Below, piece by piece: positions 30,426-39,901 of a stretch of 64,000 nt of DNA. The notes below the pieces were generated by a model that saw nothing but the letters and a program-made list of their open reading frames with translations, had not been told where the DNA came from and searched no databases. Position numbers and translations under genes: made by a program. The stretch's first letter is position 1, and the number at the start of each line of letters is the position of its first letter. The stretch is from an uncultured Bacteroidota bacterium (lineage in GTDB: Bacteria; Bacteroidota; Bacteroidia; Flavobacteriales; Flavobacteriaceae): positions 1 through 64,000 of the forward strand of contig CACHSA010000006.1 in NCBI GenBank assembly GCA_902582405.1, in the 5' to 3' direction.

Positions 30426-32549
30426 TTACTTTTTATCCATTTTTTCTTTTAAATCAGCCAGAACATCTATATCCCCTAAAGTTGTTTTTTCACTTGATTC
30501 AGAGATGTTTTTACTCTTTTTTATATTTTTATTTCTTCTGTCGTCATTTTTAAAAGTCGAAGTATGTGAGGCAACTACTCTTTTAAAATCCTTATTAAAT
30601 TCAATAATTTTAAACTTAACTTTTTCGTTAAGATTTAGTTTAGTTCCATCTTCCTTCTCCATGTGTCTTGAAGGAACAAAGGCAGTTATATTTTCATTAA
30701 ATTTAATTGTTGCTCCTTTATCTACAATTTCTGTTAACTCGATTTCGTGAGTTGAGCCCTCAGAAAATTCTTTTGCATATTTGTCCCAAGGATTATCTTG
30801 AGTTTGCTTATGTCCAAGACTCAATTTTCTACCATCTACATCTAATTCCATTACGATTACATCTATTTTATCTCCCACAGTCAAAATTTCAGACGGGTGT
30901 TTCACTTTTTTGGTCCATGATAAGTCCGATATATAAACTAAACCATCAATACCTTCTTCAAGTTCAATGAAAACACCAAAGTTTGTGAAGTTCCTGACAA
31001 TACCTTTGTGTGTTGATCCAACAGGATACTTATTTGTAATATCTGTCCAAGGATCTTGTGTTAGTTGTTTGATTCCAAGAGACATTTTTCTTGATTCTTT
31101 ATCCATTGTGAGAACTTGTGCTTCAACCTCATCTCCTACATTAACAAAATCTTGAGCTGATCTAAGATGGGTTGACCAAGACATTTCGGAAACATGAACC
31201 AATCCCTCTACTCCGTCCTCAATTTCAACAAAGGCACCATAGTCGGCTATGACAACAACTTTCCCTTTGACTTTAGAGCCTTCTTTAACATCTTCTCCTA
31301 ATTTATCCCATGGATGATCACTTAGTTGCTTTAAACCAAGTTGAATTCTAGATTTATTATCGTCAAAGTCTAGAATAACAACATTGAGCTTTTGATCAAG
31401 TTCTAAAATTTCACTTGGATGAATAATCCTACTCCACGAAAGATCTGTAATGTGAATTAATCCATCAACTCCACCAAGGTCAATAAAAACACCATATGAG
31501 GTTATATTTTTAACAGTGCCTTCAAGAACCTGGCCTTTTTCTAATTGACCGATGATTTCCTTTTTTTGCTCTTCTATGTCAGCTTCTATAAGTGCTTTGT
31601 GAGAGACGACTACATTTTTAAATTCGTGGTTTATTTTTACAACTTTGAATTCCATAGTTTTGTCAACATACTGGTCATAATCTCTAATCGGTTTAACATC
31701 AATTTGGGAGCCGGGGAGGAATGCTTCAATTCCAAATACGTCAACTATCATACCTCCTTTAGTTCTGCATTTGACATAACCATTTACTATCTCTCCGCTG
31801 TCATGAGCATTATTTACTCTTTCCCAGGCTTTTATGGTTCTCGCTTTTCTGTGTGACAAAACTAGTTGACCTGTTTTGTCTTCTCTGATATCAATAATTA
31901 CCTCAACTTTGTCACCTATTTTTAAATTTGGATTGTATCTGAATTCATTCAAAGAAATTACTCCTTCTGATTTTGCGTTAATATCAATTATAGCCTCTCT
32001 ATCTGTGATATGCACAACGGTTCCTTCAATCAAATCTTCATCGGTTGTATCAACAAAATTTTCAGAAACTAATTTATCAAACTCTGCAATTTTCTTGTCA
32101 TCAATTTCATTTAGGCCTTCTTCATAAAGATGCCAATCGAAAGATGCTAGATCTTGGTCAATTTTTTCTTTTATTTTTTTTGGTTTTTCAGAAGATGACT
32201 TAACTATTTTTATTTCCTTCTGTTTATCGTTTTTAATTTTTGTAAACTTTTTTTCAATTTTTTGCTTAGATTCTGTCTTTTTTGGGGACTTTGGTTTGGT
32301 AGACTTGGAATCTTCTACTTTTTTTGATTTTGGCTTTTGAGACTTAGATTTAGCAGTTTCTTTTTTTTCTGAAACTGATTTAACTTTCTTAGGTTTTGTT
32401 TCTTTTTTTTGTGGTTTACTAACCTCTTTAGTTGAAGGGGTTTTTTGTGAAGTTTTTTTGGTAGTTAATTTTTTTGTGGTTGATGCAACTTTATTTTTAG
32501 TTTCATCTTTTTTGGGTTTTTCTTTCTTTTCTTTTTGTTCCTTAGCCAT
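30426..32549 (-). CDS. rpsA: 30S ribosomal protein S1 with long Lys-rich N-terminal extension
   Basis: Multiple S1 repeats (GVFIDLGGVDGLIHITDLSW etc.) preceded by about 132 Lys-rich residues. Confidence 0.96.
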   Translation of the reverse strand: MAKEQKEKKEKPKKDETKNKVASTTKKLTTKKTSQKTPSTKEVSKPQKKETKPKKVKSVSEKKETAKSKSQKPKSKKVEDSKSTKPKSPKKTESKQKIEKKFTKIKNDKQKEIKIVKSSSEKPKKIKEKIDQDLASFDWHLYEEGLNEIDDKKIAEFDKLVSENFVDTTDEDLIEGTVVHITDREAIIDINAKSEGVISLNEFRYNPNLKIGDKVEVIIDIREDKTGQLVLSHRKARTIKAWERVNNAHDSGEIVNGYVKCRTKGGMIVDVFGIEAFLPGSQIDVKPIRDYDQYVDKTMEFKVVKINHEFKNVVVSHKALIEADIEEQKKEIIGQLEKGQVLEGTVKNITSYGVFIDLGGVDGLIHITDLSWSRIIHPSEILELDQKLNVVILDFDDNKSRIQLGLKQLSDHPWDKLGEDVKEGSKVKGKVVVIADYGAFVEIEDGVEGLVHVSEMSWSTHLRSAQDFVNVGDEVEAQVLTMDKESRKMSLGIKQLTQDPWTDITNKYPVGSTHKGIVRNFTNFGVFIELEEGIDGLVYISDLSWTKKVKHPSEILTVGDKIDVIVMELDVDGRKLSLGHKQTQDNPWDKYAKEFSEGSTHEIELTEIVDKGATIKFNENITAFVPSRHMEKEDGTKLNLNEKVKFKIIEFNKDFKRVVASHTSTFKNDDRRNKNIKKSKNISESSEKTTLGDIDVLADLKEKMDKK

Positions 32550-32567
32550 TATTCTAAAATTTGTATC

Positions 32568-32605
32568 CTGTTAATAATCTGTGAAGCTTTAATTGAAATT
32601 AACAG
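32568..32605 (-). promoter_or_regulatory. Inverted repeat in putative rpsA 5' UTR
   Basis: CTGTTAAT (32568-32575) and ATTAACAG (32598-32605), perfect 8-bp stem arms. Confidence 0.5.
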
Positions 32606-32646
32606 AAGGGTTATTATTACTCCGCTCCACTTAATCAAAGAGTGTG

Positions 32647-32676
32647 CAAATATATACTTAAATCCATTATTAACAA
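32647..32676 (-). promoter_or_regulatory. Putative Bacteroidota housekeeping promoter for rpsA
   Basis: On minus strand TTG-N19-TATATTTG, matching TTTG/TAnnTTTG architecture. Confidence 0.55.
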
Positions 32677-32794
32677 CGATAATTTTAAAATAATTCGATT
32701 GAATATTCTTAAAAATTTGAATATTGAAATTAAAAAAAGTGAACTTCTCTTACACTCTAAATTGTTTTTTGTACATTAAAAAAATTTTAAAAAA

Positions 32795-33046
32795 TTGAAA
32801 AAAACTAATTCCAACAACAACGAATATTGGAAATCTAACTTAAAATTCGTCTCAATTCTTCTTGCAGTCTGGTTTACTGTTTCTTTTGGGTTTGGCATTC
32901 TCCTCGTAGAATATTTAAATGAATTCCAAATTGGAGGTTTCCCCCTTGGATTTTGGTTTTCACAACAAGGCTCTATTTATATTTTTGTGATTTTAATTTT
33001 TATATACATCTATCTAATGAATAAACTGGACAAAAAATTCAAATAA
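32795..33046 (+). CDS. DUF4212 domain protein, small subunit of a sodium/solute symporter (TTG start)
   Basis: AVWFTVSFGFGILLVEYLN...GFPLGFWFSQQGSIYIFVILIFIY is characteristic of DUF4212. Confidence 0.88.
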   Translation: MKKTNSNNNEYWKSNLKFVSILLAVWFTVSFGFGILLVEYLNEFQIGGFPLGFWFSQQGSIYIFVILIFIYIYLMNKLDKKFK

Positions 33047-34708
33047 ATGGAACTTCAAATATGGATTTGGCTTTTAGTGGGATTATCATTTGCTATGTAC
33101 ATAGGAATTGCAATATGGTCTCGGGCTGGAAACACTAAAGAATTTTATATTGCCGGAAGAGGTGTTCCTCCAGTAGCAAATGGTATGGCTACTGCTGCTG
33201 ATTGGATGTCAGCTGCTTCTTTTATTTCTATGGCAGGAATTATATCATTTATAGGCTATGATGGGTCAGTTTATCTTATGGGGTGGACGGGCGGATATGT
33301 TTTGTTAGCATTGCTTTTAGCTCCATATTTAAGAAAATTTGGAAAGTTTACTGTACCTGACTTTATCGGAGAAAGATACTATTCATCAACTGCAAGATTG
33401 GTTGCTGTTTTTTGTGCTTTAATAGTATCTTTTACCTACGTAGCTGGTCAAATGAGAGGTGTGGGTGTAGTTTTTTCAAGATATCTTGAAGTCGATATTA
33501 ACACCGGTGTATTTATTGGTATGGCTATAGTTTTATTTTACGCAGTATTAGGTGGAATGAAAGGAATTACATATACCCAAGTAGCTCAATATTGTGTTCT
33601 GATTTTCGCTTTTCTGATTCCAGCAATTTTCATATCATTTTTAAGTACAGGTTGGGTTATCCCACAAATTGGATTTGGGTCTTCAGGTCAAAATGGCATT
33701 TATCTTATCGATAAATTAAATTCGTTACACAAAGAGTTAGGTTTTAGTAATTATACAAGTGGAACTAAGTCAATGTTGGATATGCTTCTAATTACACTTG
33801 CCCTAATGGTGGGGACAGCTGGTTTACCTCACGTTATTGTTCGTTTCTTTACAGTAAAAAAGGTAAGTGATGCTAGAAAATCTGCCGGTTGGGCTCTTTT
33901 ATTTATAGCTATATTATACACTACTGCACCAGCCATTGCAGTGTTTGCAAGAATAAATCTTATTGAAACAACCAACAATAAGATATATTCAAATATGCCT
34001 ACTTGGTTTAAAAAATGGGAGGAAACGGGTCTTATCAAGTTTACAGATAAAAACAATGACCAAATAATTCAATACAATGCTGATAACACCATAAATGAAT
34101 TAATTATTGACAGAGATATTATGGTACTAGCAAACCCAGAAATAGCTCAATTACCAAACTGGGTAATTGCCCTACTGGCTGCGGGTGCACTTGCGGCTGC
34201 TTTGTCAACTGCTGCTGGTCTTTTGCTTGTTATTTCATCGTCAATTTCTCATGACTTAATAAAAGGAATTATATACCCTAAAGTAAGTGAAAAACAAGAA
34301 TTAGTAGCAGCTCGAATTTCTTCTTTTGTGGCTGTAATGTTAGCGGGATATTTTGGTATTAATCCACCGGGTTTTGTTGCCGCTACTGTTGCACTTGCAT
34401 TTGGACTTGCCGCTGCATCTTTTTTCCCAGCCATTGTAATGGGAATATTTAGTTTAAAAATGAACAAAGAAGGTGCCGTTTGTGGAATGATAGCAGGAAT
34501 GTCTTTGATGCTTATATATATGCTAAAATTCAAATTCGGATGGTTTGGAGGAGGAAATTCTTCTCAATGGTGGTTTGGAATCTCACCCGAAGGATTTGGT
34601 AGTATAGCTATGCTATTTAACTTTTTAATTTCTATTACTGTTTCAAAATTCACGAAAAAAATTCCAGAAGAAGTTAAGAGATTAGTACTAGAAATAAGAA
34701 AACCTTAA
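33047..34708 (+). CDS. Sodium:solute symporter family protein (ActP-like, DUF4212 partner)
   Basis: SSS fold; FYIAGRGVPPVANGMATAADWMSAASFI; start abuts DUF4212 stop. Confidence 0.92.
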   Translation: MELQIWIWLLVGLSFAMYIGIAIWSRAGNTKEFYIAGRGVPPVANGMATAADWMSAASFISMAGIISFIGYDGSVYLMGWTGGYVLLALLLAPYLRKFGKFTVPDFIGERYYSSTARLVAVFCALIVSFTYVAGQMRGVGVVFSRYLEVDINTGVFIGMAIVLFYAVLGGMKGITYTQVAQYCVLIFAFLIPAIFISFLSTGWVIPQIGFGSSGQNGIYLIDKLNSLHKELGFSNYTSGTKSMLDMLLITLALMVGTAGLPHVIVRFFTVKKVSDARKSAGWALLFIAILYTTAPAIAVFARINLIETTNNKIYSNMPTWFKKWEETGLIKFTDKNNDQIIQYNADNTINELIIDRDIMVLANPEIAQLPNWVIALLAAGALAAALSTAAGLLLVISSSISHDLIKGIIYPKVSEKQELVAARISSFVAVMLAGYFGINPPGFVAATVALAFGLAAASFFPAIVMGIFSLKMNKEGAVCGMIAGMSLMLIYMLKFKFGWFGGGNSSQWWFGISPEGFGSIAMLFNFLISITVSKFTKKIPEEVKRLVLEIRKP

Positions 34709-34774
34709 TAAACGATAAGCATTTAATATTTGAGATGAGTTTTTAATTAAAAATTATTTCTATTTTTGCTGCTT

Positions 34775-36595
34775 ATGTTTAAAAACGTATTAAAATTTGA
34801 CTTTTCAAATTTCAGAGGTGATTTTTTTGGAGGTATAACTGCTGGTATAGTTGCTCTCCCACTTGCACTTGCATTTGGGTTAAGTTCTGGATTAGGTCCT
34901 AGTGCCGGTTTATATGGTGCTATTTTTATCAGTTTTTTCGCAGCTTTTTTCGGAGGGACTCCGACCCAGATATCAGGTCCTACTGCTCCTATGACGGCTG
35001 TAAGCATGGTCTTTATTGCAGATATTTTATCCAATTTTGATGGATCTATAAGCAAAGCATTACCCATTATTCTTGCAGTATTTTTGCTATCTGGTCTTTT
35101 ACAAATTGTGTTGGGCTTAATTGGAGTTGGAAAATATATAAGATACATACCCTACCCGGTCGTTTCAGGTTTTATGACAGCTATTGGCGTTATTATTCTA
35201 GTCACCCAAATCGCCCCAACAGTGGGTTATTATGTAAAAGAAGACTTCGAATTTGTTGAAAATTTTAAAGAAAAGGCTGAAAGTAATCTTCTTCAAAAAT
35301 CTCTTAATGATGAAATAAGTAATGAGATTTTAGTTTTAGACGATTTTGAGTCTGCAATAAGAAATTCTAACAAAATAACTGAGTCTGATATAATGACAGA
35401 AGCTAAAACTTTAGCTAGCAAGGAAGCTTCTGGAGTCTTAGGAACTTTCAATGTTATACCAAGAATTATAAAAAATATTGATATAATCGAACTCTTATTA
35501 GCTCTTTTTACAATAGCTATAATTTATGGATTTAAAAGAATAACAACCGCTGTGCCTAGTACTCTTGTGGCTTTATTTGTAGTTTCTGGAGTCGCGTACG
35601 GATTTGGAATTAATTATAGGCCAATATCAGCCATACCCTCAGGGCTTCCAGAAATACAGTATAGTGTGTTTAAGGTCCTTGATATCGCACTAATTGCAAA
35701 ATATATTTTTACTGCAATTACTCTCGCACTTTTAGGGGCAATCGATTCACTTCTTACCTCTATTGTAGCTGATAATATGACTAAAACAATTCATGAACCC
35801 AACAAGGAGCTTATTGGTCAAGGAATTGGTAATTCAATTGGAGCTCTCTTTGGTGGTATTCCTGGTGCGGGAGCTACCATTAGGACAGTAGTAAATATAA
35901 ATTCAGGGGGTAAAACAAGGCTATCTGGAATGATCGCCGGACTTCTACTTCTTTTTATTCTCTTGGCCGTAGGCCCCATTGCTTCGAAAATTCCTGCTGC
36001 GGTGCTTGCAGGCATTTTAATAACTGTAGGAATCGGCGTTATGGATTATAAAGGTCTAAAAGCCATTCCTTATATGCCAAGGCCTGAGGTTTTTATACTA
36101 ATAATTGTTTTGGTTCTTTCCTCAGTTTGGAACTTAGTATACGCTGTTGGTATAGGTTTAGTAATCGCCTCTTTAATATTTATGAAAAAAGCCGGTGATT
36201 TAACAAGTGAAAGCTTTAATATTTTTCCTATAAAAAAAGGGGAATTTAAACTTCCGTCAAATTTAAAAGAAGAGGTTTTTATTAAAGATATTGAAGGGCC
36301 CCTTTTCTTTGGAAGTAGTTCTAATTTTAATCAAAGGAGTAAAGAGATCCCATTAACAGCATCCATCTTAATAATTAGACTCAAAAAAGTACCTTATATT
36401 GATCAATCTGGGTTGTACGCAATAGAATCTGTAATTAATGATCTGGTTACAAAAAACAAAAAAGTATTTCTAGTTGGGCTTAATGACCAACCCAAAGATT
36501 TAATGGAAAAGGCAAACATAATACCTAATTTGATTCCTAGAGAACAAATTTTTAATGATTTTGAGTCATCTTTACTTTCAATAAAAAAATCTTAA
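34775..36595 (+). CDS. SulP family anion transporter with STAS domain (ATG 34775 preferred over TTG 34766)
   Basis: DFFGGITAGIVALPLALAFG...GPTAPMTAV; C-terminal STAS IIRLKKVPYIDQSGLYAIE. Confidence 0.93.
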   Translation: MFKNVLKFDFSNFRGDFFGGITAGIVALPLALAFGLSSGLGPSAGLYGAIFISFFAAFFGGTPTQISGPTAPMTAVSMVFIADILSNFDGSISKALPIILAVFLLSGLLQIVLGLIGVGKYIRYIPYPVVSGFMTAIGVIILVTQIAPTVGYYVKEDFEFVENFKEKAESNLLQKSLNDEISNEILVLDDFESAIRNSNKITESDIMTEAKTLASKEASGVLGTFNVIPRIIKNIDIIELLLALFTIAIIYGFKRITTAVPSTLVALFVVSGVAYGFGINYRPISAIPSGLPEIQYSVFKVLDIALIAKYIFTAITLALLGAIDSLLTSIVADNMTKTIHEPNKELIGQGIGNSIGALFGGIPGAGATIRTVVNINSGGKTRLSGMIAGLLLLFILLAVGPIASKIPAAVLAGILITVGIGVMDYKGLKAIPYMPRPEVFILIIVLVLSSVWNLVYAVGIGLVIASLIFMKKAGDLTSESFNIFPIKKGEFKLPSNLKEEVFIKDIEGPLFFGSSSNFNQRSKEIPLTASILIIRLKKVPYIDQSGLYAIESVINDLVTKNKKVFLVGLNDQPKDLMEKANIIPNLIPREQIFNDFESSLLSIKKS

Positions 36596-36606
36596 AAAGA
36601 TAAATT

Positions 36607-37293
36607 CTAAGAGCCAAGATTTGTTTCTATATAATTTTTAGCAATATTAAATACTTCTAGCTCTGATTTTTTTGAAGTATCAATTTCAAATGCATCTTTG
36701 GGTTTTTTAAGAGGTGCTATTTTTCTTTCCGAATCTGTTTTATCCCTCTTAATTAGATTGTCTTCTACTTTCTTTGTATCAAATGAGATATTATTTTCCT
36801 CAATTTGTTTGTTTCTCCTTTTGGTTCTTATATCTAAATCTGCACTTAAAAAAATTTTTACCTTAGCATCAGGAAATACAACAGTCCCAATATCTCTTCC
36901 TTCAACAACAACTGATTTTTGTAGTACAAGATTTTTTTGCTGCGTAAATAAAAATTTTCTAACTGACTCAAGTTTAGCAACAGAACTAACAATATCTGAT
37001 ATCTCAAAACTATACATCTTGTCACCAAATGTTTTCCCATCAAATGATAAAGAATTATTTCCATTTTTATCAATAATCCAATCGAAATTTAAATTATTAA
37101 GTTTATTTATCAATTGAGATTCATTGACTTTATCTTTTATTATAAATCCATTTTTTAATGCAAAATAGCTAATAATTCTATACATTAACCCTGAATTTAA
37201 ATAATAGAAATTGTAGTATTCAGCAAGTTTACTTGCGAGTGTGCTTTTACCTGTTGAAGAAAATCCATCAACTGAGATTATGTTTTCAGGCAT
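36607..37293 (-). CDS. cmk: Cytidylate kinase
   Basis: ISVDGFSSTGKSTLASKLA, VVEGRDIGTVVFPDA. Confidence 0.95.
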   Translation of the reverse strand: MPENIISVDGFSSTGKSTLASKLAEYYNFYYLNSGLMYRIISYFALKNGFIIKDKVNESQLINKLNNLNFDWIIDKNGNNSLSFDGKTFGDKMYSFEISDIVSSVAKLESVRKFLFTQQKNLVLQKSVVVEGRDIGTVVFPDAKVKIFLSADLDIRTKRRNKQIEENNISFDTKKVEDNLIKRDKTDSERKIAPLKKPKDAFEIDTSKKSELEVFNIAKNYIETNLGS

Positions 37294-37351
37294 AGAGAAT
37301 AAAATCTTTTCATTTTAAATTTAAATTATAAAATTAGTATAAATTAAAAAG

Positions 37352-39802
37352 TTATATTTTTTTTGGATTCGATACCATTTCATCTGTAACAGACAACTTA
37401 ATTACATCTCTCATTTCGCTAACGTAATGAAAATTTAAATTTTGTAGATAATTCTTTGGGATTAATTCAACATCCTTTTTATTTTCTTCACTTAGTATAA
37501 TCTCTTTGATCTTTGATCTTTTAGCAGCAAGAATTTTTTCCTTTATCCCACCAACAGGAAGGACCTTTCCTCTCAACGTAATCTCACCTGTCATAGATAA
37601 GTACTTTTTTACTTTTTTTTGGCTAAAAAGAGAAACAAGTGAAGTTAACATTGTTATACCTGCGCTTGGCCCATCTTTTGGTGTAGCACCCTCAGGAATG
37701 TGTATATGGACATTGTATTTGTCAAATTTTATTTTACTTAAATCAAATAAATCAGCATTTGACTTTATATACTCAAGAGCAATGGTTGCTGATTCTTTCA
37801 TTATCTTTCCAAGATTGCCTGTGATTGAAAGTTGACCTTTACCAGTTGACAAGGCGGACTCTATAAATAGGATTTCTCCACCTGCAGATGTCCAAGCAAG
37901 GCCAACAACAACTCCTGCTCTATTATTATTTTTAAAAACTTCTCTATTAATTAATTGAGGGCCAAGGATTTCTATAATTTCTGCTTTGGTTGGATTTACT
38001 GAATATTTTTCATTCATTGCAACTGATTTCGCAGCATATCTTACTGATTTAGCAATTTGCTTTTCTAAACCTCTTACACCTGATTCTCTCGTATATTTAT
38101 CAATTATAACTTCTATAATTGGTTTAGAAAGGGTGAAATCTTTTTTATTTAAACCATGTTCTTTTAATTGCTTAGGAACCAAATATTTTTTTGCAATTAT
38201 TGCTTTTTCCTCAAGAGTGTAACCACTTATATTAATAAATTCCATTCTATCTCTAAGTGCCGGATTTATGGATAATATATTATTGGCAGTTGCGATGAAC
38301 ATAACCTTTGATAAGTCATAACCCAACTCAAGAAAATTATCATAAAAGTCACAATTTTGCTCTGGATCTAAAACTTCAAGAAGTGCAGAAGAGGGATCTC
38401 CTTGAGAACCAAAACCAACTTTATCAATTTCATCTAAAACAAAAACAGGGTTTGAAGTTCCAGTTTTTTTTATATTTTGAATAATTCTACCAGGCATAGC
38501 TCCTATGTATGTTTTACGATGACCTCTAATTTCAGATTCATCTTTCAGGCCTCCAAGTGAAACCCTTACGTATTCTCTTCCAATTGCTTCAGCGATAGAT
38601 TTACCTAACGATGTTTTACCTACTCCTGGTGGACCATGGAGACAAATAATTGGTGATTTCATGTCATTTCTTAACTTTAGAACAGCGAGATATTCTAGTA
38701 TCCTCTTTTTTACCTCATCTAAACCAAAATGGTCCCTATTTAATACTTTTTCTGATCGTTTAAGGTCAAAGTTGTCATTTGAAAAGTGATTCCATGGAAG
38801 ATCAAGAAGTAAATCAATATAATTTCTTTGTACAGAGAATTCAGCAACTTGGGGGTTCATTCTTTGAAGTTTAGAAATTTCTTTTTCAAATGTGTTTTGA
38901 ACTTTGTCACTCCATAGTTTTTTAGAAGCTCTTTTTCTTAATTCTTCAATTTCCTCTTCTTGTGTATGACCACCGAGTTCCTCTTGAATCGTTTTCATCT
39001 GTTGGTGAAGATAATATTCCCTTTGCTGCTGATCTAAATCATTCCTTACTCTAGATTGAATGTCATTTTTCAACTCCAACTTTTGATATTCTAAATTGAT
39101 ATATTTTAAACACAAAAGAGCTCTTTCACTAATATTTTTAGAACTCAGAATCTTTTGTTTGTCATTTACAGTGAGATTCATATTTGAAGAAACAAAATTT
39201 ATCAAAAATGAATCACTTTGAATATTTTTGATTGCGAATGAAGCTTCACTTGGAATATTTTGATTTTCGTTAATTATCTTGATTGCTGTTTCTTTAATAG
39301 ATTCAACAGCTAGTTTAAATTCAGACTTTTTCTTTTGTTTTTTATTTTCGATAATAGAACTAATCTTAACCTTGAGATAAGGAACTTTAGAAATCACATT
39401 ATCAATCTTAAATCTTTTTTTACCCTGAATTATAATTGTTGTGCTCCCATCTGGCATTTTTAAAACTCTAAGAATTTGTGCTACTGTTCCCATTTGATAA
39501 AGATCATTAATTGTAGGATCTTCAACTTTCTTATCCTTTTGAGCCACAACACCAATTGGGTTTTTAGATTTGTTTGCATCCCTAATTAATTGTATGGACT
39601 TGTCTCTTCCTACTGTAATTGGAATAACAACACCTGGGAATAAAACAGTATTTTTTATTGGAAGTAAAGGAACAACTTCAGGTAATTCTTCTTTTTCAAG
39701 TGCTTCTTCATCTTCAGATGTCATAAGAGGTATTAGTTCGGCTTCAGAATCAACACTATCTAAAGAAAAGTCGTTAATGGCGGAAAAAATTGATTTTGTC
39801 AT
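37352..39802 (-). CDS. lon: Lon protease (endopeptidase La)
   Basis: GPPGVGKTSLGKSIAEAIGREY, catalytic TPKDGPSAGITM; start at 39802 more likely than 39826. Confidence 0.96.
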   Translation of the reverse strand: MTKSIFSAINDFSLDSVDSEAELIPLMTSEDEEALEKEELPEVVPLLPIKNTVLFPGVVIPITVGRDKSIQLIRDANKSKNPIGVVAQKDKKVEDPTINDLYQMGTVAQILRVLKMPDGSTTIIIQGKKRFKIDNVISKVPYLKVKISSIIENKKQKKKSEFKLAVESIKETAIKIINENQNIPSEASFAIKNIQSDSFLINFVSSNMNLTVNDKQKILSSKNISERALLCLKYINLEYQKLELKNDIQSRVRNDLDQQQREYYLHQQMKTIQEELGGHTQEEEIEELRKRASKKLWSDKVQNTFEKEISKLQRMNPQVAEFSVQRNYIDLLLDLPWNHFSNDNFDLKRSEKVLNRDHFGLDEVKKRILEYLAVLKLRNDMKSPIICLHGPPGVGKTSLGKSIAEAIGREYVRVSLGGLKDESEIRGHRKTYIGAMPGRIIQNIKKTGTSNPVFVLDEIDKVGFGSQGDPSSALLEVLDPEQNCDFYDNFLELGYDLSKVMFIATANNILSINPALRDRMEFINISGYTLEEKAIIAKKYLVPKQLKEHGLNKKDFTLSKPIIEVIIDKYTRESGVRGLEKQIAKSVRYAAKSVAMNEKYSVNPTKAEIIEILGPQLINREVFKNNNRAGVVVGLAWTSAGGEILFIESALSTGKGQLSITGNLGKIMKESATIALEYIKSNADLFDLSKIKFDKYNVHIHIPEGATPKDGPSAGITMLTSLVSLFSQKKVKKYLSMTGEITLRGKVLPVGGIKEKILAAKRSKIKEIILSEENKKDVELIPKNYLQNLNFHYVSEMRDVIKLSVTDEMVSNPKKI

Positions 39803-39811
39803 AACAAGTAA

Positions 39812-39826
39812 ATGACATAATGTCAT
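39812..39826. promoter_or_regulatory. Perfect palindrome upstream of lon start
   Basis: ATGACAT-A-ATGTCAT; a further GTCAT overlaps the start codon at 39798-39802. Confidence 0.5.
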
Positions 39827-39901
39827 AAAAAAGAAAACTAAATTGTACTGTTTATGTATTTTTTGTGTACACTATAGTTTACATTTAAACATGTCCAATA
39901 T

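Noticed and set aside
30505-31155. Chain of plus-strand ORFs (81, 87, 62 aa) antisense to rpsA
   Set aside because: They lie opposite highly conserved S1 repeats and show no recognisable protein signature; repeated composition mirrors the S1 repeats.
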